A stretch of 64,000 nt of DNA from Burkholderiaceae bacterium (GCA_016790575.1 JAEUOU010000028.1:154514-218513); one strand, 5' to 3'; counted from the first letter of the stretch, positions 45,956 to 56,113 are shown. Notes: generated by a model not told the origin, from the letters alone. Numbers and translations are program-made.

Positions 45956-48121
45956 TCAGTACTTCAGGCGCGCGTAGTAGGTTTTCTGAGCCGCATCGCG
46001 GGCCTCGCGCAGCGTGTGGATGCCCTTCTCCTGCAGCAGCGGAATCAGACGCAATAGCACTTCGGCTGTCACGATGGCGTCGCCCAGCGCGGTATGCCGG
46101 CCGAGCACGGTGATGTTGAAGCGCTCGGCAATCGCCTCCAGACGGTGCGACTCCTGGTTCGGATGCACCACCGCCGACAGCAGCAAGGTGTCGAGCACCG
46201 GCTGGTGAAACGACAGGCCAGTGCTGGCCTCCTTGAGCTGCAGGAACTTCATGTCGAACGCCGCGTTGTGGGCCACCAGCACGGTGTCCTGGGCGAAGGC
46301 ATGGAAGGCCGGTAGCACCTGTCCGATGCGGGGCTTGCCTTGCACCATGTCCGGCGTGATGCCATGGATCGGAATGGATTCGGCAGGAATGTCCCGCGCG
46401 GGATCCACCAGCTGCTCGAAGGCCTCCTGCCGCAGAAGCCGCCCGTTCACTACCCGTATGGCGCCGATCTGAATGATCTCATCGCCCTGTGAAGGATTCA
46501 GCCCGGTGGTCTCGGTATCGAACACGGTGAACGACAGCAGCGAAAGCGGCCGGTCATCCAGGGCGCTGTCTGTCTCCGTGCCCTGGAACAGATCGAAGTC
46601 GTAATACTCGGGCCGGCTTTCGTTGACCAGCACCTGCGCGGCCTCCAGCTGCTCCGAGGCATTGGCCAGCGGCAGCAGGAAGCGGAAGAAAGCCTCGTGG
46701 CGCAGGCGCTCGCGCTCGAACCACATTTCGCCGCCATGGCGGTCGACCACGTCGCGCACGCTCAGCGGCGTGCTTTCGGCACCGATGCGCATCGGATCGG
46801 CTTCCCAGCTCATGACCGTCTCGGTACTCATGGCGTGGCCTTCCCAGATCAGGTCCAGGCGGGCGCGTCCCTCCGCCGACTGCAGGCGCAGCCGCAGGAA
46901 GCGCACCTCAAACTCCTCGAACAGCCGAGTCGACAGATAGGTCAGCGCTTGAATCAGCGAAAAGCTGTCCACATGCAGCCAGACCGAGGCATCGACCTCG
47001 GCCGTGGGCACGGAACGACCGGTCACCGCCTCGATGCGCCGCTGAGCGGCCAGCAGCAGGTCCGCACCCAGCATCTCTTCCAGCGGCCAGCGGGTCTTGA
47101 GGCCCTGGGTCGTGGTGTGGGCCAGGTCCGCGATGCGCCGGCTCATGGCCGAGACTTCGTCGCCGACGATGCCCAGGAAGCGCTCGCGCATGTCCGGCTC
47201 CAGATCGGGCAAGGCCAACATGTCGACGGCGGTCTGCATGCTGGCCAGCGAAGACCGGCTACGCTCCGTCAGGCCGTGCATCAGCTGGTCGCGTTGGTGC
47301 TCCTCCTGAAAACTGCGCGTCACATTGTCGAGCATCAGCACGAAACCGCTCAGCGCCGGCTCACCCGCCGCCGCGTCGCTGACTCGCACCGGCGCCATCT
47401 GGGCCCGCAGCAGCTGGCCCGAGCGGGTGGTCGTGACAAATTGCGCCGAGGGACTTCCAGCGCCGCGCGCCATGCGCAGGTGGATGCTCTCCAGCGCGTG
47501 CGCCACCAGTTGCCGGTCGAACACACCGTAAATGGACCGCCCGATGCCGATCAGCTCGGCGCCGTCGGCCAGGGTTGGCGACTGTGACAGTGCCCGAAAC
47601 TGCAGCCGCGCCCGGTTGTTGTACAGCACGATGCGGCCGTCGAGGTTGCACACGACCACGCTCTGCGTCAGTTCGGACATCAACGCCGCCAGTCGGTTGC
47701 GCTCCTGCTGGATGCTGCGGCTGGCCTCCTGCACCCGTTCGGCCATGTTGCGTCGCAGCTCGTCGCGCTGGCCGGCCAGCTCATTGATGGCCTGTGCAAG
47801 GTCTTGGATCCCTTTCGGGCCGGAGGCCGCCACGGGCGGAGCGCCCTCGGTCGACACCAGTGCCCGGGCCTGATCGGCGATGCGGGCGGGTGTGACCATT
47901 GCCGGCATCAGGTAGCGCCGGATCAGTCCGGCCACCACCATCACCGCGAAGACCCAGCTCATCAGCGCCAGCGCCCAGCGCGGCGCCAGCAGCTGCTGCA
48001 CCAGTGAACGATCCGCTGGCTCCAGCGTCAACATCACCAGGGCGACGGTCAGACCGAGCCAGGCGGCCAGCGCCATCGCGGCCAGCCCAGTGACCAGCAG
48101 CAGGCGGCGTTCAGCGGTCAT
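45956..48121 (-). CDS. fusion: membrane PAS/pseudo-histidine-kinase module + DnaQ-type 3'-5' exonuclease
   Basis: A 721-residue protein. Two transmembrane helices (about 5-30 and 50-70), a coiled coil and a PAS-like domain (SELTQSVVVCNLDGRIVLYNNRAR) lead to a kinase-like region where the phospho-acceptor His is missing (LTERSRSSLASMQTAVDML) and the ATPase boxes are not recognisable. Residues about 535-715 are a DEDDh exonuclease with FTVFDTETTGLNPS, VAHNAAFDMKFL and HTALGDAIVTAEVLL, the catalytic set intact. The role of a membrane-tied exonuclease is unknown. ATGA overlap with the CheY-like gene upstream; end of the CbrA-like operon. Confidence 0.85.
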   Translation of the reverse strand: MTAERRLLLVTGLAAMALAAWLGLTVALVMLTLEPADRSLVQQLLAPRWALALMSWVFAVMVVAGLIRRYLMPAMVTPARIADQARALVSTEGAPPVAASGPKGIQDLAQAINELAGQRDELRRNMAERVQEASRSIQQERNRLAALMSELTQSVVVCNLDGRIVLYNNRARLQFRALSQSPTLADGAELIGIGRSIYGVFDRQLVAHALESIHLRMARGAGSPSAQFVTTTRSGQLLRAQMAPVRVSDAAAGEPALSGFVLMLDNVTRSFQEEHQRDQLMHGLTERSRSSLASMQTAVDMLALPDLEPDMRERFLGIVGDEVSAMSRRIADLAHTTTQGLKTRWPLEEMLGADLLLAAQRRIEAVTGRSVPTAEVDASVWLHVDSFSLIQALTYLSTRLFEEFEVRFLRLRLQSAEGRARLDLIWEGHAMSTETVMSWEADPMRIGAESTPLSVRDVVDRHGGEMWFERERLRHEAFFRFLLPLANASEQLEAAQVLVNESRPEYYDFDLFQGTETDSALDDRPLSLLSFTVFDTETTGLNPSQGDEIIQIGAIRVVNGRLLRQEAFEQLVDPARDIPAESIPIHGITPDMVQGKPRIGQVLPAFHAFAQDTVLVAHNAAFDMKFLQLKEASTGLSFHQPVLDTLLLSAVVHPNQESHRLEAIAERFNITVLGRHTALGDAIVTAEVLLRLIPLLQEKGIHTLREARDAAQKTYYARLKY

Positions 48122-48492
48122 GCCTTGCCCTCAAGCAGGTCGGCGATCTTCTGCACCAGTTCACGGGTGGCGAAGGGCTTGGTCATGTAGGCGTCCGCAC
48201 CGAGCGCCTGGCCTTTGGCGACGTCGGTGTCACGGCCTTTCGCCGTCAGCATCAGGATCTTCAGCGCGGCAAAACGCTCGTCCGCCCGCAAGGCCTGGCA
48301 GACCTCGAAACCGTTCTTGCGCGGCATCATGACGTCCAGCAGCAGCAGGTCGGGGCATTCCCGACCCACCGCGTCCAGCGCCTCCTGGCCGTCGCGGGCG
48401 ACGGTGACCTGGTAGCCCTCGCGTTTGAGCAAATACTCCAGCGAGATCAGGATGTTGGGCTCGTCATCGGCAATCAGCAGCTTGCGCGTCAT
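48118..48492 (-). CDS. single-domain (CheY-like) response regulator
   Basis: A 124-residue receiver with no output domain. Acidic residues ADDEPN and phospho-acceptor D53 in LLLLDVMMPRKNGFEVC, K in MLTAKGRD..YMTKPF. GGAG precedes the ATG. It lies 13 bp after the CbrA-like kinase and overlaps the exonuclease-fusion gene, so it probably takes phosphate from that kinase; its own effect must pass through another protein. Confidence 0.93.
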   Translation of the reverse strand: MTRKLLIADDEPNILISLEYLLKREGYQVTVARDGQEALDAVGRECPDLLLLDVMMPRKNGFEVCQALRADERFAALKILMLTAKGRDTDVAKGQALGADAYMTKPFATRELVQKIADLLEGKA

Positions 48493-48505
48493 GGAAACGC
48501 TCCTT

Positions 48506-51253
48506 TCAGGATGAGGATCCGGCCGGGTCTGGCGTCCCGAACGGCAGGAAAAACGCGAAACAGGCGCCCCCGCCGGGCGCCGGCTCCAGCCAGAGCCGAC
48601 CGCCGAAGCGCTCGACAATCTGGCGGCTGATCGGCAGGCCCAGACCGGTGCCACCGGGGCGGTAGTGGTCATCGCCGCTGACCTGCCGGAACTTCTCGAA
48701 CACCCGCTCGCGTTGCTCGTGCGGGACGCCCGGTCCGTTGTCCTGTACCTGTACCTTGACCCCGTCCGGCGATTCCTGCAGGCTCAGCCGCACCCGACCA
48801 CCGTCCTGCGGCGCGTACTTGGCCGCGTTGGAGAGCAGGTTGAGCACCACCTGGGTGATGCGATCGGCATCGGCCTGCAGCGGAGCAACCTGCTCGGGGA
48901 GCTCCAGCGACAGGGTGATGCCACGCTCCCGCATCAGCTCGGCCAAGCTGCCGGCGGCCTGCTCCAGCAATGCACGCATGTCCACGGCGGTGTTGTGCCA
49001 TTCGGCGTGGCCGGCCTCGATCTTGGCCATGTCCAGCACCTGGTTGACGAGCCGGCTCAGGCGCTCGGCCTCGACGACCACAATGCCCAGGAACTGCTGC
49101 CGCTGCTCCGCCGGCATGTCCGGTTCGTCGCGGATGAGCTCCGCCATGGCGCGGATCGAGGTCAGCGGCGTGCGCAACTCGTGGGTAACCGAGGACATGA
49201 AATCGTCCTTGAGCCGATCCAGGCTGGTGAGCTGCTCGTTGGCCTGGCGCAGCTCGGCCGTCGCGCGTTCCAGCGAGACCGACTTTTCTTCGAGCGCGTG
49301 TGAATAGGCCCGAAGCTGCGAGGCTTCATCCAGGATGCGCATCACGTCCTGCAGATCCAGCGCCTCTTCTTCGACCGTCGATGCCACCATCACCCGCGCC
49401 GACGCGCTGCCGATGGCGCCGGCGAGCTGGGTTTCGACAAACTGCACCAGCCGCGCATCCGCCACCAGAGCCTGCACCGTGCCGCCCGCCTGCTCCTGCG
49501 CGTAGCCATCGATCAGGCGCTGCGCCCGCTCGACACCGAGAAAGCGGGCCAGCAAGGCCTGCAGCGCGGGGGCCTGGGCCCGTCCCTGCCAGAACACCGG
49601 CTGTCTGGCATCGGATCGCCGGTCCACATCGACAAACAACAGCGCCTGACTGGCTTCGGCGGCAGTGGGCAGGCGCCAGAGCGACACGCCCACATAGGCC
49701 CCGATGTTGAGCAACAGGCTCCAGAACAGCGAATGCGTCAGGTTGTCCAGCGCCCCCAGGCCGAGCAGCGCCTCCGGCTTGAGCCAGACGATGCCAAACA
49801 GCCCATCGCGCAGAAAGCCGTCGTCCAGCCAGCCGGATTTGGCCAGCGAGGGCAGCATCAAGGTGTAGGCCCAGCACAGAAAGCCGGCCAGCAGGCCGGC
49901 CATCGCGCCGTGGCGGGTGCCCCCCTTCCAGTACATGCCGCCGAGCAAGGCAGGAGCAAACTGCGCCACCGCGGCAAAACTGATGAGGCCGATGCTCACC
50001 AGCGCATAGGCTTCGCCGGCGAGATGGAAGTACAGGTAGCCCAACATCAGGATGACCAGAATGGCCAGCCGGCGGATGCCCAGCAGCATCCCGGTCAGGT
50101 CCGCCGCCGAACGGGCACCGAAGCGCCGGGTGCGCAGCAACCAGGGCATGACCAGATCGTTGCAGACCATGGTCGAGACGGCGATGGCTTCGACGATCAC
50201 CATGCCGGTGGCCGCCGACAGGCCACCGACAAAGGCCGCAAGCGCCAGCATCGTCCACCCTTGCGCCAGCGGCAAGGACAGCACGAACATCTCGGCGTTC
50301 ATCCGCCCGGGTCCGAAATGCAGCAGGCCGCCGATGGCGATCGGCAACACGAAGAGGTTGATGAGGAGCAGATACAGCGGAAAAACCCACACGGCCCGCC
50401 TGAGGTGCGACTCGTGCACGTTTTCGACCACCATGACCTGAAACTGCCGGGGCAGGAAGATCACCGACAGCATGGCCAGCAGCGTCAGCCCCGCCCATTG
50501 GGAATACGCGAAAGGCTGTCCCTGGCCGAACTGCAACAGGCGACGAATGCCGTCGTCGCCACGGGCGCGAGCGAACAGATCCCCCAGTCCGTTGAACAAC
50601 CCGTAGGTGACAAACAGACCCACCGCCACAAAGGCCAGCAGCTTGACCAGGGATTCGAAAGCGATGGCCGCCACCATCCCCTCATGCCGTTCGGTGGTGT
50701 CCAGGTGCCGCGCGCCGAAGACGATGGTGAAGCCTGCCAGCGCCAGCGCGAAGTACAGCGTGCTGTCGGCCCACCAGGGGCCGGCCCGCGCGGCCATGGC
50801 CCCCAGCGGCGAGGTCATCACCGCGTAGGCGCTGGAAATGCCTTTGAGCTGCAAGGCCATGTAGGGCACGATGCCGACCACCGTGATCAGCGTCACCAGA
50901 CCGGCCAGCGACGGGCTCTTGCCGTAACGGCTGGCAATGAAATCGGCGATCGAGGTGATGCGGTAGGCGCGGGCGATGCGGATCATCTTGCGCACCACCA
51001 GCCAGGCCAGGATCATGGCGAGCATCGGCCCCAGGTAGATGGGCAGGAACCACACGCCGGACCCGGCCGCGCGGCCGACGCTGCCGAAATAGGTCCAGGC
51101 GCTGCAGTACACCGCCAGGGACAGCGCGTAGACCCAGGCGTTGCCGATGACCGATCGCCCCGCCTGCGCCCGTCGGTCCGCCCACCAGGCGATGGCGAAC
51201 AACGCCAGCAAGTAGGCAAACGAAACCGCAATGAGCAGGGAGGCGGGCAACAC
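48506..51253 (-). CDS. CbrA-like sensor kinase with sodium/solute symporter domain
   Basis: A 915-residue protein. Residues 1-540 form an SSS-family transporter with about 13 helices (LAVYCSAWTYFGSVGRAAGSGVWFLPIYLGP, TEVIVEAIAVST-type blocks, ARHGAMAGLLAGFLCWAYTLM). A linker with coiled coil (about 650-690) precedes H691 in SSVTHELRTPLTSIRAMAEL and a HATPase domain (NLLSNAAKYAP, VQDNGPGVP, GTGLGLPISRQIVE). CbrA kinases link nutrient transport to carbon catabolism. Here it sits between a two-helix membrane protein and its response regulator, near actP. Confidence 0.9.
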   Translation of the reverse strand: MLPASLLIAVSFAYLLALFAIAWWADRRAQAGRSVIGNAWVYALSLAVYCSAWTYFGSVGRAAGSGVWFLPIYLGPMLAMILAWLVVRKMIRIARAYRITSIADFIASRYGKSPSLAGLVTLITVVGIVPYMALQLKGISSAYAVMTSPLGAMAARAGPWWADSTLYFALALAGFTIVFGARHLDTTERHEGMVAAIAFESLVKLLAFVAVGLFVTYGLFNGLGDLFARARGDDGIRRLLQFGQGQPFAYSQWAGLTLLAMLSVIFLPRQFQVMVVENVHESHLRRAVWVFPLYLLLINLFVLPIAIGGLLHFGPGRMNAEMFVLSLPLAQGWTMLALAAFVGGLSAATGMVIVEAIAVSTMVCNDLVMPWLLRTRRFGARSAADLTGMLLGIRRLAILVILMLGYLYFHLAGEAYALVSIGLISFAAVAQFAPALLGGMYWKGGTRHGAMAGLLAGFLCWAYTLMLPSLAKSGWLDDGFLRDGLFGIVWLKPEALLGLGALDNLTHSLFWSLLLNIGAYVGVSLWRLPTAAEASQALLFVDVDRRSDARQPVFWQGRAQAPALQALLARFLGVERAQRLIDGYAQEQAGGTVQALVADARLVQFVETQLAGAIGSASARVMVASTVEEEALDLQDVMRILDEASQLRAYSHALEEKSVSLERATAELRQANEQLTSLDRLKDDFMSSVTHELRTPLTSIRAMAELIRDEPDMPAEQRQQFLGIVVVEAERLSRLVNQVLDMAKIEAGHAEWHNTAVDMRALLEQAAGSLAELMRERGITLSLELPEQVAPLQADADRITQVVLNLLSNAAKYAPQDGGRVRLSLQESPDGVKVQVQDNGPGVPHEQRERVFEKFRQVSGDDHYRPGGTGLGLPISRQIVERFGGRLWLEPAPGGGACFAFFLPFGTPDPAGSSS

Positions 51254-51266
51254 CGGAATGCTCGCC

Positions 51267-51482
51267 TCAGCGCGTGCCTTGTGCCGGTTCGGGAGAACGC
51301 TCGACCACCCAGGCCAGCAGGCCGATCAGCAAGGCCCAGATGGCGAACAACGCCACGGGGAATAGAGGAAGACCCAACCAGTGGGAGTCATGGTCCCACA
51401 GGGCCAACAGGGGAAAGTTCAGCAACGCGACAGCCACCCCGAACAGGGCGACCAGGCGCTGTGTCACCAGAACATCGGGCAT
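51267..51482 (-). CDS. small two-helix membrane protein upstream of the CbrA-like kinase
   Basis: A 71-residue protein with two hydrophobic segments (VALFGVAVALLNFPLLALW and LFPVALFAIWALLIGLLAWVV). GGAG lies seven bases before the ATG. It starts 13 bp before the kinase gene and is like the small partner proteins often encoded beside SSS-type transporters, as DUF485 is beside actP. Function unknown. Confidence 0.75.
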   Translation of the reverse strand: MPDVLVTQRLVALFGVAVALLNFPLLALWDHDSHWLGLPLFPVALFAIWALLIGLLAWVVERSPEPAQGTR

Positions 51483-51499
51483 CAGAAGTCTCCTTTGAT

Positions 51500-51527
51500 C
51501 CGCGCATCGTGGGCGCGGTCTTTTTTT
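51500..51527 (+). terminator. intrinsic-terminator-like hairpin on the plus strand
   Basis: CCGCGC, a seven-base loop, GCGCGG and seven T reading on the plus strand. It lies in the leader of the minus-strand operon, where no plus-strand gene is visible. The 214-bp gap (51483-51695) around it holds no other recognisable feature. Confidence 0.4.
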
Positions 51528-51695
51528 CGCTTCCCATTTTGCGCCGTGCACTGACCATGGCCTTACTTGCCCAGTCCCGGCGCACGGTCCCACCGAGCCC
51601 TGCACGCGCCAGCCCGCTGAAACCTGCTCGCCCTCGGAACCGGTCAGCGTACTCGCAACGGTCAGGTTTGCAAGGCCTCAAACAGCCCGCAGCCT

Positions 51696-53528
51696 TCAGA
51701 CCGCGCCAAGCTTGAAATGCTGTTGCAAGAACTGCCGGAAACGCTTGATGATGCCCAACGCATCCTGAAGGCGATCGCGTTCGAGCGTGCTCATCGAGCC
51801 CATGCGCACCAGGTTGTCTGCCGGCTGACCGCCCTGCCGTTGGGCCAGGTTGTTCTTCAGCTTCAGCGCCATCATGAAGTGCAGCGCCTCGATCAGGTCG
51901 CGTGCCAGCGGCGCCTCGACCCGCCCGCGATCGACCAGCGCGCGCAGTCGATCGGTGGTGGCCAGTTGCGTGACCTGCTCCTGCAAAGCCAGGGCGCGAA
52001 CGCCGTGAACGATCGGAAAAGTCCCCAGTTTTTTCAGGTCGAAAGGCAATTCGTCCCGGGCGCGCGGCGAAGTCAGGCGCGCCCACCATCCCACCGAGGG
52101 CTCCTCGAACTGGTCGGCCGCGGCGGCAAAACGGGCCAGGAAGGCGTCGTTGCCGGGAAGGATGTCGAAGGCGAACTCGCGCGCGCTCTGCAACAGGCTC
52201 GCATCGCCGGCCACCGCGGACGCATCCATGAAGATCGCCAGGTGCATCGCCCCATCGGGATCGCTGCCATAGATCCAGCTGCGCAGGTGCTCGCGAAAGG
52301 TGGCCAGCGGCGCACGCCACATCGGATTGGTGAGCATGACGAGGCCGGGGCAACTCGGCCAGCCAAAATCGATCAATGCCCGGTTGAAGGCCTCGGCCAC
52401 CTGGGGCAGCTCGGCGCAGTCAAAGCCGTCGCGCAGCAGCAGCGCATTGTCCTGGTCGGTTTTCAGGATCTGTTCACCGCGGCCCTCGCTGCCCATCACC
52501 AGCAGGCAGCTGTTGGCGACCAGTTCGGGCGGCGCGACGAAACTCCACAGCCGCGCATAGACCTGGCCGTTGAGCACGCGCACCATGCTGCTGATGACCT
52601 CGATCTTGACGCCACCGCCGTGCAACAGTTCGACCAGGCCGTCCAATTGCAGCGCGGCGGCCTTGAGGTCGGCAAGGTTCCTGGCTTGCTCGACCTGCAA
52701 GGCGATGAGGTGCGAATGGTTGGAGACGAAGCTCATCAGGTCGAGCTGACTGAGCACGCCAACGATGCCGGTGTCGTCGCGGACCAGAACGCGGTGCACC
52801 CGGTGGCGCAACATCAGCAGCAGCGCCTCGAACAGCTCACGGTCGGCATGGACCGAGATCAGCTCGAAGCGGGCCACGTCCCGCACCTTGACGGCATGGG
52901 GTGCGAGGACGTCGCCCCCGTCGGAACGGCGAAGCAGCGCATCGCGCAGGTCGGTGGTGGTGAACATCCCGACCCGATCGCCGTCGCGCACCAGCGCATT
53001 GCTCTGGCCGGCGGCGGACATGGCGGCGCAGGCCGAAACCAGATCCGCCGCGCCGTCCAGGTAGAAGGGCTTGCGCACGTACGCATCACGCACCCGGGCC
53101 ATCATCAGCGACAGGAATTCCCTTTGCTCGGCACGCGCCTCCTGTTGCGAAACCCGGTGCGCGATCTCGCTGAAAACCGCCGCGCAGAATGCCGGGCTAT
53201 CAACCAGCAACGCCTGAAGCGTGGATTTCGGTAGTCGCCAGGCCTGCACTTCGCCCTGCGCCAGCGAGACACTGGTCGCGCGGCCCGACAGCACGGCGCG
53301 CGCGCCAAACAGGGTGCCCGGTCCGTAGGTAGCCTCGGCCAGCATGCCTGCCTGGCGACGCACACTGCCCGACACCAGCAGGTAGGCATGGACCGGTTCG
53401 ACCTCCGGCGTCAGGATCAGGTCGCCCGCCGCATAACGCACCAGCTCGGCGCTGCCGCGCACCGTTTCCTGCTGCGCCGAGTTCAGAAGGTCGAACGGCG
53501 CGACATCGAAGTCGAAACTGGAGCTCAT
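51696..53528 (-). CDS. cNMP-binding/CBS/nucleotidyltransferase signalling protein (DUF294)
   Basis: A 610-residue cytoplasmic protein with a cyclic-nucleotide-binding domain (about 15-130, GTLFGARAVLSGRATSVSLA), two CBS domains (about 150-280), and a DUF294 nucleotidyltransferase-like region with GSEGRGEQILKTDQDNALLL near 345-365, then a C-terminal DUF294_C helical domain. Proteins of this type occur beside actP and acs in beta-proteobacteria; they are thought to control acetate uptake or metabolism, but the reaction is unproven. It ends 214 bp before the CbrA-like operon begins. Confidence 0.88.
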   Translation of the reverse strand: MSSSFDFDVAPFDLLNSAQQETVRGSAELVRYAAGDLILTPEVEPVHAYLLVSGSVRRQAGMLAEATYGPGTLFGARAVLSGRATSVSLAQGEVQAWRLPKSTLQALLVDSPAFCAAVFSEIAHRVSQQEARAEQREFLSLMMARVRDAYVRKPFYLDGAADLVSACAAMSAAGQSNALVRDGDRVGMFTTTDLRDALLRRSDGGDVLAPHAVKVRDVARFELISVHADRELFEALLLMLRHRVHRVLVRDDTGIVGVLSQLDLMSFVSNHSHLIALQVEQARNLADLKAAALQLDGLVELLHGGGVKIEVISSMVRVLNGQVYARLWSFVAPPELVANSCLLVMGSEGRGEQILKTDQDNALLLRDGFDCAELPQVAEAFNRALIDFGWPSCPGLVMLTNPMWRAPLATFREHLRSWIYGSDPDGAMHLAIFMDASAVAGDASLLQSAREFAFDILPGNDAFLARFAAAADQFEEPSVGWWARLTSPRARDELPFDLKKLGTFPIVHGVRALALQEQVTQLATTDRLRALVDRGRVEAPLARDLIEALHFMMALKLKNNLAQRQGGQPADNLVRMGSMSTLERDRLQDALGIIKRFRQFLQQHFKLGAV

Positions 53529-53622
53529 GGTGGATGGAAACGAAAAGGGACCGCGTGCCTTGCGGCAGCGATCCCGAAGAGGATAGCGCAGTGGGGCCTG
53601 GGCCGACCACTGCGCGACAGAC

Positions 53623-55338
53623 TCAGTGCCCCGAAGCGCCGGACGCGCCGATGCCCGTCTCGCTGCGAACCTGCTGGGCGGCGAAGCCCGCACGGTCCTC
53701 GTCGCCGCGCTTGCTGTTGTCCAGGATCGAGAACAGCCAGATGCCAACGAAGCCGATGGTCATGCTGAACAGCGCTGGGCTGGTGTACGGGAACCACGCG
53801 GAGCCCTTGGGGTTGCCAAGCGTGGCTTCCCACACCGCGGGCGACACCACCGTCAGCACCACCGAGCTGATCAGGCCCAGGAAGCCGCCGATCACCGCGC
53901 CACGCGTGGTGCAGCCCTTCCACAGTACGCTCATCAGCAGCACCGGGAAGTTGGCCGATGCCGCGATGGCAAAGGCCAGGCTCACCATGAAGGCGATGTT
54001 CTGCTTCTCGAACGCAATGCCCAGCACCACCGCCACGATGCCCAGGCAGATCGTGGTGATCTTGGAGACACGCAGCTCCGCAGCGCTGTCCGCCTTGCCC
54101 TTCTTGATGACGGTGCCGTACAGGTCGTGGGACACGGCCGAGGCGCCACTGAGCGTCAGACCGGCCACCACCGCCAGGATGGTGGCGAAAGCCACCGCCG
54201 AGATGAAGCCCAGGAACACGTTGCCGCCGACCGCGTTGGCCAGGTGCACCGCCGCCATGTTGTTGCCACCCAGCAGCGCGCCCTTGGCGTCGAGGAAACT
54301 GGGGTTGGTCAGCACAAAGACGATGGCGCCAAAGCCGATGATGAAGGTCAGGATGTAGAAGTAGCCGATCCAGGTGGTGGCCCACAGCACCGACTTGCGC
54401 GCTTCCTTGGCGTTGGGAACGGTGAAGAAGCGCATCAGGATGTGCGGCAGACCCGCCGTGCCGAACATCAGGGCCATGCCGAAGCTGATGGCGCTGATCG
54501 GATCCTTGACGAAGCCACCGGGGCCCATGATCGAGAAGCCGGCCTTGGCCGCTTCTTCCGGCGTCTTGCCCGCGGTGACGGCCAGGCCCGTCTTGATCTC
54601 GACCGCTTTGGCGAACATCGCCTCGGGGCTGAAGCCGAAGTGCCAGAGCACCGCGCCGGCCATGAAGCTGGCGCCACACAGCAGCATGATGGCCTTGATG
54701 ATCTGTACCCAGGTCGTGGCGGTCATGCCGCCGAACAGCACGTAGACCATCATCAGCACGCCGACGATGACCACCGCGTACATGTACTCCAGCCCGAACA
54801 GCAGCTTGATGAGCTGACCGGCACCGACCATCTGGGCGATGAGATAGAAGGCCACCACCACCAGGGTACCGCTGGCGGCAAACATGCGCACCGGCGTCTG
54901 CGCGAAGCGGAACGCGGCCACGTCGGCGAAGGTGAACTTGCCCAAGTTGCGCAGCCGCTCGGCCAGCAGGAAGGTGACCACCGGCCAACCGACCAGGAAG
55001 CCGATCGAAAAGATCAGTCCGTCGAAGCCCGAGGCCATGACCGCCGCGGAGATCCCCAGGAACGAGGCTGCCGACATGTAGTCACCGGCGATGGCCAGGC
55101 CGTTCTGGAAGCCGGTGATGCCGCCGCCACCGGTGTAGAAGTCGGCCGCGCTCTTGGTCTTGGCTGCGGCCCATTTGGTGATCCACAGCGTGAAGGCGAC
55201 GAAAATCGCGAACATCGCGATTGCGGTCCAGTTGGTGGCCTGCTTGTCGGCCTGGCCCAGGTCGGCGCCCGCGGCCATGGCCACCCCCGCGCCAATCAGC
55301 GCAGCGAAGGGCAATGCGTATTTCGTAGTCGATTTCAT
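53623..55338 (-). CDS. actP: cation/acetate symporter ActP
   Basis: A 571-residue SSS-family transporter with a signal-like first helix, [34 protein letters not shown], and [18 protein letters not shown], typical of ActP. Takes up acetate and other short monocarboxylates with sodium or protons. Coupled by ATGA to the DUF485 gene upstream; the DUF294 regulator lies downstream. Confidence 0.96.
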   Translation of the reverse strand: MKSTTKYALPFAALIGAGVAMAAGADLGQADKQATNWTAIAMFAIFVAFTLWITKWAAAKTKSAADFYTGGGGITGFQNGLAIAGDYMSAASFLGISAAVMASGFDGLIFSIGFLVGWPVVTFLLAERLRNLGKFTFADVAAFRFAQTPVRMFAASGTLVVVAFYLIAQMVGAGQLIKLLFGLEYMYAVVIVGVLMMVYVLFGGMTATTWVQIIKAIMLLCGASFMAGAVLWHFGFSPEAMFAKAVEIKTGLAVTAGKTPEEAAKAGFSIMGPGGFVKDPISAISFGMALMFGTAGLPHILMRFFTVPNAKEARKSVLWATTWIGYFYILTFIIGFGAIVFVLTNPSFLDAKGALLGGNNMAAVHLANAVGGNVFLGFISAVAFATILAVVAGLTLSGASAVSHDLYGTVIKKGKADSAAELRVSKITTICLGIVAVVLGIAFEKQNIAFMVSLAFAIAASANFPVLLMSVLWKGCTTRGAVIGGFLGLISSVVLTVVSPAVWEATLGNPKGSAWFPYTSPALFSMTIGFVGIWLFSILDNSKRGDEDRAGFAAQQVRSETGIGASGASGH

Positions 55339-55643
55339 TTCAGCACCGCCTTGGTGATGTCATCCGACAGCTTGTCGAATTCGCTGTTGGCACGGCGCAC
55401 ATAAATGGCCGTGATGATGATGGTGAACAGAATGACGCCCAGACCGATGGGCATGCCCAGGGTCATGACGCCGCTGCCGATGCGCGAGGCCAGCAACGGC
55501 TTGTTGAACGCCACGAGCAGGATGAAGCCGTAGTACACGACCAGCATCGCAATCGTGAGCCACCAGCCGAAGCTGGTCCGCTTGGCCTTCAGTTCCTGGT
55601 ATTTCGGATGGCTGGCTATCCGCTTCGCCAGTTCGTCTTCCAT
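55335..55643 (-). CDS. DUF485 family membrane protein
   Basis: A 102-residue two-helix protein ([23 protein letters not shown] and [18 protein letters not shown]), the YjcH-type partner usually co-transcribed with actP. Starts with [21 protein letters not shown], the family pattern. Overlaps actP by ATGA. Thought to help assemble or regulate the symporter. Confidence 0.95.
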   Translation of the reverse strand: MEDELAKRIASHPKYQELKAKRTSFGWWLTIAMLVVYYGFILLVAFNKPLLASRIGSGVMTLGMPIGLGVILFTIIITAIYVRRANSEFDKLSDDITKAVLK

Positions 55644-56113
55644 GATGTGTTTCCTTTTTTGTGAATGCACACGACAGCCATCCGCCGCCTGCTGCAACAA
55701 TCTTCAACCTTACGACTGACAAGGATATGACAGCAATCCAACAAAGGCTGACAGCCGCCGACGGGTCATTGGAAGGATGCCCTGCACGGCCTGCGCGCCA
55801 CCCATGCAGCCGGGCGCGCACCGGTCATGCCCTCGGCAAGGCAAGAAAAATGTGCTCCGAGATACCGGCAAACGGGCGCGCCCGGACACTACATGTCCCG
55901 GCCCGCCGGATCACCACCATCGAATTCGGCAAGCACCATGCCGTCCGCGAATGGCAGTGAAGCGCCGAACCGCAGGCCGCACCCGCTCCATTACTTGTCC
56001 TTCGAATTTTCGTGTGGTATAAGCGCGTCCCCCACCGAAATTCAGCGGCTGGCGAAGCCGCGCCTGCGCCAGGCTCCGACCCGCACCGCCGGAGCGAATC
56101 CACCGAGGACACC
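55644..56113. other. 470-bp intergenic region between actP operon and duplicated outer-membrane gene
   Basis: Divergent control region. The right end has a good plus-strand promoter (see next entry). The DUF485 side has no clear sigma-70 or sigma-54 promoter that I can find. No protein-coding frame here has support, and no RNA gene is recognised. Confidence 0.5.
55995..56023 (+). promoter_or_regulatory. promoter of the outer-membrane protein gene (copy B)
   Basis: TTGTCC at 55995-56000, a 17-bp spacer and TATAAG at 56018-56023, giving a leader of about 85 nt to the ATG at 56114. Good agreement with sigma-70. Confidence 0.6.

Noticed and set aside
49733..51715. Plus-strand open frame of 660 codons opposite the CbrA-like kinase
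   Set aside because: Shadow frame with repetitive basic composition; the minus-strand protein has complete kinase and symporter motifs.
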